A DNA stretch of 64,000 bases, taken from positions 1 to 64,000 of the forward strand of contig CDMY01000117.1 in the NCBI GenBank assembly GCA_001179505.1. Reading direction: 5' to 3'. The stretch comes from Vitrella brassicaformis. Taxonomy: Eukaryota; Sar; Vitrellaceae. Position 1 is the first letter of the stretch, and the number at the start of each line of letters is the position of its first letter. The position numbers and the translations under genes are program-made. This document shows, piece by piece, positions 58,731 through 64,000 of this stretch. The notes below the pieces were generated by a model that worked only from the letters and a program-made list of their open reading frames with translations, was not told the DNA's origin and ran no database searches.

Positions 58731-60006
58731 ATGATGGAGCATGCTGAGGGTGAGCTCGACAACAATGCACTTACTGCCGAGGCAAGGAAGCTGCTCGAGG
58801 AACTGGCATCAACGACGCTCCCCGACGGCCGCCCCGGCAACGTGGGCATCTCGTGGGACAAGAGCCGCAACAAGATGGGCTACTGCGTGCGGCTCAAGTT
58901 CCTGCAGCAGAACATCATGGGCAAGGGCTGCCACAGACCCGCTGAGAGGTCCGTCGCTGGGCTAAGGCTGGCGCTCCAGAGTGCAAAGGATGTGCGCGAC
59001 AAGCTGGTGAGTGACTTGAGCGGTGCCCGGGCCGAGCTGAACGAGATGAACGCCATGCACCAGCAGATGCTTCTGGACCAAGTCAAGGAACGACCAGGTG
59101 AGGAGGAAGTCAAAACAGGGGGAGGGGACAAAACGACGTGCATTCAGCATCTACGGCTCTGTTTCTACCTTGTGTGTGCGGTTGCTGGCAGATGCCTTGA
59201 CGGATGCCCAAGTCCGCACAGCCGCCCAGCTTCTGATGAACCGACACCGCGCCAACACGCCTGCCACTCGTCCTGCCCTCAACAGTCGCGAGGACGGCGA
59301 GCGGCGGCTCAAGCAGGGCTGCGGAATCGCATGGCGCAACGACAAGCTGGCCTTCGAAGTGAAAATCTGGCGCGACGGCGGCTACCTCCCCAGGCGAGCC
59401 TTTGCGGTCAAGCGCAACACCGTCGCGGACCTAAGGGAGGCCTTTGCCATGGCCAAGGCGGCGGCTGAGCACATGATGGAGGAGCACATGGAGAGGGAGG
59501 TCGTCGTGCAGCCCACCCTCCTGCAGGCGGCCATGGGGCAGCAGCAGCAGGCTGTGCCAGCGATCGTGGACCACCCCCCACTTGCCATCACCGATGCCCA
59601 GCCCTCGCCCGCCGCCATCAAGGCCGTCAAGGACGAGAAGATTGACGGCTCATCTGACCCACAGGACGGCAGCGTGGCCCTCGACAAGTGCGCAGAGGCG
59701 GCGCGGAAGCGCCTGAGCGATCGGAGCGTGGGTGACTTCATGGTGGCGGAGCAATTGCGGTGGAACTGTGACTCTCGTGAGTACGAGGTGGTAGAGTGTG
59801 TGTACCGCAGGCACAACTGGCGTTCGACGCCCTTCTCCGCCAAGTGGGCCAGTGTGGGTGCGAGGGTGCCGGAGGGGGAGGGGGGGCTGATGCTGATGGA
59901 GGGAGTGGTGGATGAGGCCCTGAACAAGGCTGCCAAGGCCGTGCTGCTGAGAGCGCTGAGGCGGAGGAATAAAGACAGGGCCAAGCGGAAGGACAAGGCA
60001 GTGTAG
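58731..60006 (+). CDS. Protein with AP2-like repeats
   Basis: Two exons, 58731-59097 and 59192-60006; 393 residues. Three segments share a W-containing strand-strand-helix layout reminiscent of AP2/ERF domains: NVGISWDKSRNKMGYCVRLK followed by a helix (about residues 36-90); CGIAWRNDKLAFEVKIWRDG, then FAVKRNTVADLREAFAMAKA (about 155-215); and AEQLRWNCDSREYEVVECVY, then a helix near the C-terminus. The strand Trp and basic residues fit, but similarity is lower than in the AP2 gene at 4.3 kb. The linker is Ala/Pro/Gln-rich with one psi-K-x-E site (VKDE). The C-terminus is very basic (RRRNKDRAKRKDK). A nuclear DNA-binding role is inferred. An alternative start at the next Met is possible. Confidence 0.55.
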
Positions 60007-60677
60007 GTGGGGGGATGGACTAGGCCGAAGCTGCCTGATAGCTAATGTCACTGGTATTTCATTATACACTATGTGTTTGTTGGGGGGGGGGGGGGGGGGG
60101 GGGGGGGNNNNNNNNNNNNNNNNNNNNNNNNNNNNNNNNNNNNNNNNNNNNNNNNNNNNNNNNNNNNNNNNNNNNNNNNNNNNNNNNNNNNNNNNNNNNN
60201 NNNNNNNNNNNNNNNNNNNNNNNNNNNNNNNNNNNNNNNNNNNNNNNNNNNNNNNNNNNNNNNNNNNNNNNNNNNNNNNNNNNNNNNNNNNNNNNNNNNN
60301 NNNNNNNNNNNNNNNNNNNNNNNNNNNNNNNNNNNNNNNNNNNNNNNNNNNNNNNNNNNNNNNNNNNNNNNNNNNNNNNNNNNNNNNNNNNNNNNNNNNN
60401 NNNNNNNGTGGTCTGTGGTGTCCCCCGGCAAACGGGCGTTTTTTCCTATGGGTGACTGACATTTGTCGTGGCCTGTGAGGACGATTGGGGTGGCGTTCAT
60501 GTAGTTAGTCATCCCATGGATGTATGTGTGAATGCATTCAATCAGTCAATCAAATCCATTGCTGTCTGTCATGCTATCAGAGCACTAGAAGCAAAACCAT
60601 CAAATCCCTCCCAAATCCGACTAATCGTTCCGCCCGCTAAATCAAAAGCCCTCACCACAAACCACAGTCATGACCTC
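60007..60677. other. Spacer with an assembly gap
   Basis: Contains a run of about 26 G (60082-60107) directly before 300 Ns (60108-60407). The right flank, 60408-60677, shows no exon. The G run at the gap edge is likely a sequencing artefact, and the true distance is unknown. Confidence 0.9.
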
Positions 60678-61598
60678 TCAGCCGCGGTGGACTTCCTTCA
60701 GTCTTGAGCTGACGGTTGACCTCAGGAAGCCCTCGCTGCCCGTCACCTCGCGGACACGACGAGGACGCGCTGGAGCGACGGGCTGGGGCGCCTGGGGTCT
60801 GCCGCTGCGGACAGGCGCTCTCCTGTCCGCTCTCGCCTCACAGTGACGCGGTTCGCCCCTCACCCGCCCAGCTGCCAATGGGCTCCCCCCCACGGCAGCG
60901 GCGGGCGACAGCTGCATGGGCAACAGGGGCTGCTGGTGGGTCAAGGAGAGGCGCTGACTTGATTGGGGACTGTTGCTGCCGAATGCCACGGCGGGGCGGG
61001 GACCTGAAGGCTGAGTGTGGGTTGGTGGTCTGCCCTCTGAGGCCTCGGGCGGCTCCTCCACCTGCAGACAGACAGATGTGGACACACAGACATGGGGGGG
61101 AAACATTACATACCTCTGATACATACCCGTCCCGTTCTTCTCTACCTGTTGTGGTGGTGGTGCCTGTGTTTGCTGCCTCTGCCTCTGCCGTCGTTGGTCT
61201 CGCTTTCTGATGATGTCTTGGCGGTCGATGGTGTCGAGCTGTGTCTGGAGGATCTCGCGGCGGGGCTCGTCGGGCAGATCCGTCAGCGACTGGAAGTCCA
61301 CACCGGCGCACGACAGAAGAAACCTCTCCGATACCTCCGGCGATCGAGCAATGGCGCTGAGCAGGTCAGAATAGAAGGGCAGGGGCTCGTCCAGGTGGGC
61401 ATCCTCCTCACCCTCTCCCCCAGCCGGACTCTCCTCGGCAGCTTCCTGACTCTCGGCGGGGCGCTGTGACTGCTCGTCTCCCTGCTGTGGTGCTTCTTGT
61501 GGCGGCTGGTCGCGCTGCTCTGACGCCGGTGGCGGCGGCTGAGATGCAGGCGCTGCTGGTGCTGGTACTGGTGCTGGTCGTGGGTGCGGTGCCGTCAC
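60678..61598 (-). CDS. Downstream part of the FOP-module gene (frame offset from it)
   Basis: Two exons, 61598-61146 and 61061-60678, phase 0, about 279 codons. It begins in a Pro/Ala-rich part (PAPVPAPAAPASQPPP), then has an acidic region and a compact helical segment: FYSDLLSAIARSPEVSERFL, then DFQSLTDLPDEPRREILQTQ, and an Arg/Gln-rich helix. The second exon (GSEGFLRSTVSS near its end) matches the equivalent part of the 12.2-14 kb gene. It overlaps the end of the upstream exon by one reading-frame step, so it is probably the continuation of the same gene after a frame change at the duplication boundary. No ATG of good context is required if so. Confidence 0.5.
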   Translation of the reverse strand: MTAPHPRPAPVPAPAAPASQPPPPASEQRDQPPQEAPQQGDEQSQRPAESQEAAEESPAGGEGEEDAHLDEPLPFYSDLLSAIARSPEVSERFLLSCAGVDFQSLTDLPDEPRREILQTQLDTIDRQDIIRKRDQRRQRQRQQTQAPPPQQVEKNGTGMYQRYVMFPPHVCVSTSVCLQVEEPPEASEGRPPTHTQPSGPRPAVAFGSNSPQSSQRLSLTHQQPLLPMQLSPAAAVGGSPLAAGRVRGEPRHCEARADRRAPVRSGRPQAPQPVAPARPRRVREVTGSEGFLRSTVSSRLKEVHRG

Positions 61599-64000
61599 GT
61601 CGGGTGGCCCAAAGGTGGAGGCACCGCAGGAGCGTCCTGTTGGGCCTGGGCTTCGCCCGTTGACCTCCCTGTCTGGCCGTCAGCAGTGGGGTTGTGCTGT
61701 CGCACCCGGGCCAACGCCTGTTGGACAAAGTTGAGGTCCAGCCGCACGTGCGGGGAAGGGGCTGACTGCACCGAAGGGGCTGCCAACTGCACCAAAGGGG
61801 CTGCCGACTGCACCGCCGGGGCGGGCGGGGGAGGGGCTGCCGACTGCATCGACCGTGTGAGAGAACATACGAGGCCGTCGATGGACATGCTCATCTCAGG
61901 CTGCTCAGCACCAGCACCGGCACCACCAGCAGCAGCAGCTGCCGCTGCAGCGGGAGCTTGGGGTTGCTTCGATGCGGCAGCAGTGGGCTGCGGCTGAGCA
62001 CCAGGGTGCTCCTGTTGTTGCTGCTCTTGCGGGAGTTCCGGTGGCTCGCCGACCTCTGCCCGCTCGTTGTCGACTGTCGGCGGAATGCGACCCATCATCT
62101 GAAAGACTTGAAACCGCAGCTCCGCCTGTGCACACAGCAATCAGCCCGACACACACATACACACACAGAGCAGTGAATGAATTCCAACCCCACAAAGCAG
62201 CTCACCTTGATCCTCGGCAGGATGCCCCGCTGCATGGCCCGTATCACGTGCTCCTTCAACACCGCCACCTTCTCCCGACCAGCAGGCCCCCCGTAGTACC
62301 TCAGCGCCCTCTCGTGGCGCTCTTCGTCACCCATCACCCTGCTCTTCAGCCCGTGCTCCCGGGCGATGGTCGACGAGCGCCTGTCGCAGCCCTCGTCGCG
62401 CAGAAAACGCTCGATGCGCGCCTCCTCCTCAGCTGACCCGTCCGCGCCATCGTCATCGCCCTCCTGGCCGCCGCTGTCGTCATCCTCCCTGTCCATGCCT
62501 GAGGATGGCCCGGCGGCACCCTCAGGCTGCGTGAGGCTCAGAATCACGTCCATGTCCAAAGGCGGCAGACGAGTGTGACGCGGGTGGGGGAAATCTGATC
62601 CACACACACACACACACACACAATCGAGATGGCTGCGTGGCCATGCGTGTGGCTCGTTGCGTACCATTGACATCTCTGGCTCCCATAGATCCCACTACAG
62701 TGCTCTCCTCAATGCCCTGCCCGCCCCCAGCCGCAGCCGCTGGAGCGATCTCGCGCATGTTGCCCGCGATGGTGTCGTTAAACGACGCACTCAGCTCCAG
62801 CTCCAGGCTATCGCCCACATGATCCGCGCAAGCCAGCTCGCTCAGCCGTATGTCCCTCTTCGGCAGCGAGTTCGATGGCGGCACTGGTGAGAGAACGGGC
62901 CGGTTGTCGTCCGAGTGCTGCAGTGGGGAGGGCAGCTGCGAATTGGTCATGGCCGCTGGCTGGCCCAAAGGTGGAGGCACCGCAGGAGCGTCCTGTTGGG
63001 CCTGGGCTTCGCCCGTTGACCTCCCTGTCTGGCCGTCAGCAGTGGGGTTGTGCTGTCGCACCCGGGCCAACGCCTGTTGGACAAAGTTGAGGTCCAGCCG
63101 CACGTGCGGGGAAGGGGCTGACTGCACCGAAGGGGCTGCCAACTGCACCAAAGGGGCTGCCGACTGCACCGCCGGGGCGGGCGGGGGAGGGGCTGCCGAC
63201 TGCATCGACCGTGTGGGAGAACATACGAGGCCGTCGATGGACATGCTCATCTCAGGCTGCTCAGCACCAGCACCGGCACCACCAGCAGCAGCAGCTGCCG
63301 CTGCAGCGGGAGCTTGGGGTTGCTTCGATGCGGCAGCAGTGGGCTGCGGCTGAGCACCAGGGTGCTCCTGTTGTTGCTGCTCTTGCGGGAGTTCCGGTGG
63401 CTCGCCGACCTCTGCCCGCTCGTTGTCGACTGTCGGCGGAATGCGACTCATCATCTGAAAGACTTGAAACCGCAGCTCCGCCTGTGCACACAGCAATCAG
63501 CCCGACACACACATACACACACAGAGCAGTGAATGAATCCCAACCCCACAAAGCAGCTCACCTTGATCCTCGGCAGGATGCCCCGCTGCACCATCGCCCC
63601 TATCAGATTCTCCTTTAACAGGGCCACCTTCTCCCGACCAGCGACGGCCGCTTGAGGGTCAGGCTCCTCCATATCCCACATTTCCCAACACAACTCGGTA
63701 ACCAGGTACTGACACACATGTCAAATGGATTCATGCATTGGTGTCAGTCAGAGAGTGAGAGTGAAGTGACTGACTTACATTCCATATTTCGTTGGCAACG
63801 GCATCTTTCAGTGCGGTGGCCTCGATGTCGCGATACTCGTACCACACGTCCTTGTCTGACACACGGAAGGAGGATACACCAACAGAGAGACAGAGACAGC
63901 GGAGCCATGGTGTGTGTGTTGTGGATTGGATGGGTGCATGGTCGATATGACTGACTTACAGTCGCTGGTCTGATCCTCTCTGAACGGCCGCATCTCCAGG
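61595..64000 (-). CDS. FOP-module (FGFR1OP/CEP43-like) protein with internally duplicated exons, 5' end outside window
   Basis: Exons: beyond 64000-63960, 63855-63779, 63708-63562, 63481-62665, 62594-62206 and 62125-61595, in phase to a TGA at 61597-61595. The exon at 63708 ends GREKVALLKENLIGAM-GILPRIK and the next begins AELRFQVFQMMSRIPPTV. This is the helix pair seen at the start of the FOP dimerisation domain. The same exon pair occurs again at 62594-62206 and 62125-61595 with near-identical sequence. Unlike the 12-14 kb gene, no LisH segment follows; it is replaced by a Gln/Pro/Ala-rich stretch and a Gln-Ser-Ala repeat block. The first exons (DVWYEYRDIEATALKDAVAN) are unique. A centrosome or basal-body role is suggested by the module only. 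Confidence 0.5.
61605..63646. repeat. Pair of ~0.69 kb direct repeats, offset 1356 bases
   Basis: 61605-62290 and 62961-63646 are almost identical, including one intron. Visible differences are few: for example GTGTGAGAG versus GTGTGGGAG near 61855/63211, GACCCATC versus GACTCATC near 62089/63445, and a 3-base gap near 62236. The repeats start at the sequence GGCCCAAAGGTGG. They duplicate a complete exon plus parts of its neighbours. Confidence 0.9.

Noticed and set aside
60082-60107. Poly-G run as a biological G-quadruplex
   Set aside because: It abuts a run of exactly 300 Ns and is more likely a sequencing artefact at the gap edge.
1-64000. tRNA, rRNA, CRISPR or transposase genes
   Set aside because: No cloverleaf with a B-box consensus, no rRNA signature, no spaced repeat array, and no transposase or reverse-transcriptase motif was seen by eye.

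Overview
The window looks like nuclear DNA of a GC-rich, intron-rich alveolate alga, most likely a chromerid such as Vitrella. This is inferred from gene content and style, not from a database match. The genes are eukaryotic (DAD1, ribosomal protein eS26, TAF4, CTF8, an ABHD17-type hydrolase). They carry many short introns, mostly GT-AG, whose 3' ends often end in (TG)nTCAG. One gene has an AP2 DNA-binding domain of the apicomplexan/chromerid kind. CA/TG, GA, ATCC and similar simple repeats fill the non-coding DNA. No prokaryotic operon, CRISPR array, rRNA or convincing tRNA was seen. Bases 60108-60407 are an assembly gap of Ns next to a G run.

Layout. 1-2940: end of an unrecognised secreted-type gene, then non-coding DNA with a long hairpin (2352-2416). 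2941-6129: divergent pair DAD1 (-) and an AP2 transcription factor (+). 6130-8504: simple-repeat DNA with a partial duplication. 8505-14968, minus strand: an unknown small gene, a divergent kinase-like gene and a gene with FOP/LisH (centrosome-type) modules, with signs of decay. 15783-26430: divergent pair of a chorein_N protein (-) and a 22-exon, about 2338-residue coiled-coil protein (+). 26411-28430: an inverted, broken copy of material from 11-15 kb. 28930-33157: divergent pair TAF4 (-) and RPS26 (+). 34975-43853: divergent pair of a RING protein (-) and a 21-exon WD40/TRP-like channel fusion (+). 44825-46388: uridine phosphorylase. 47187-49636: divergent pair of a predicted myristoylated protein (-) and CTF8 (+). 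51972-54687: divergent pair of an ABHD17-like depalmitoylase (-) and a small unknown protein (+). 56277-60006: divergent pair of an SLC37-like sugar-phosphate transporter (-) and a protein with AP2-like repeats (+). 60678-64000: a FOP-module gene with an internal tandem duplication that runs off the window.

The conserved genes are unrelated housekeeping functions rather than one pathway. The common theme is head-to-head organisation: eight divergent pairs share 135-338 bp intergenic regions. The accessory part is a lineage-specific family (kinase-like and FOP/LisH modules) spread by inverted and tandem duplication at 8-15, 26-28 and 60-64 kb. Exon-intron structures were worked out by hand from splice consensus and reading phase; where I give an exon list, the phases close without stops unless stated.
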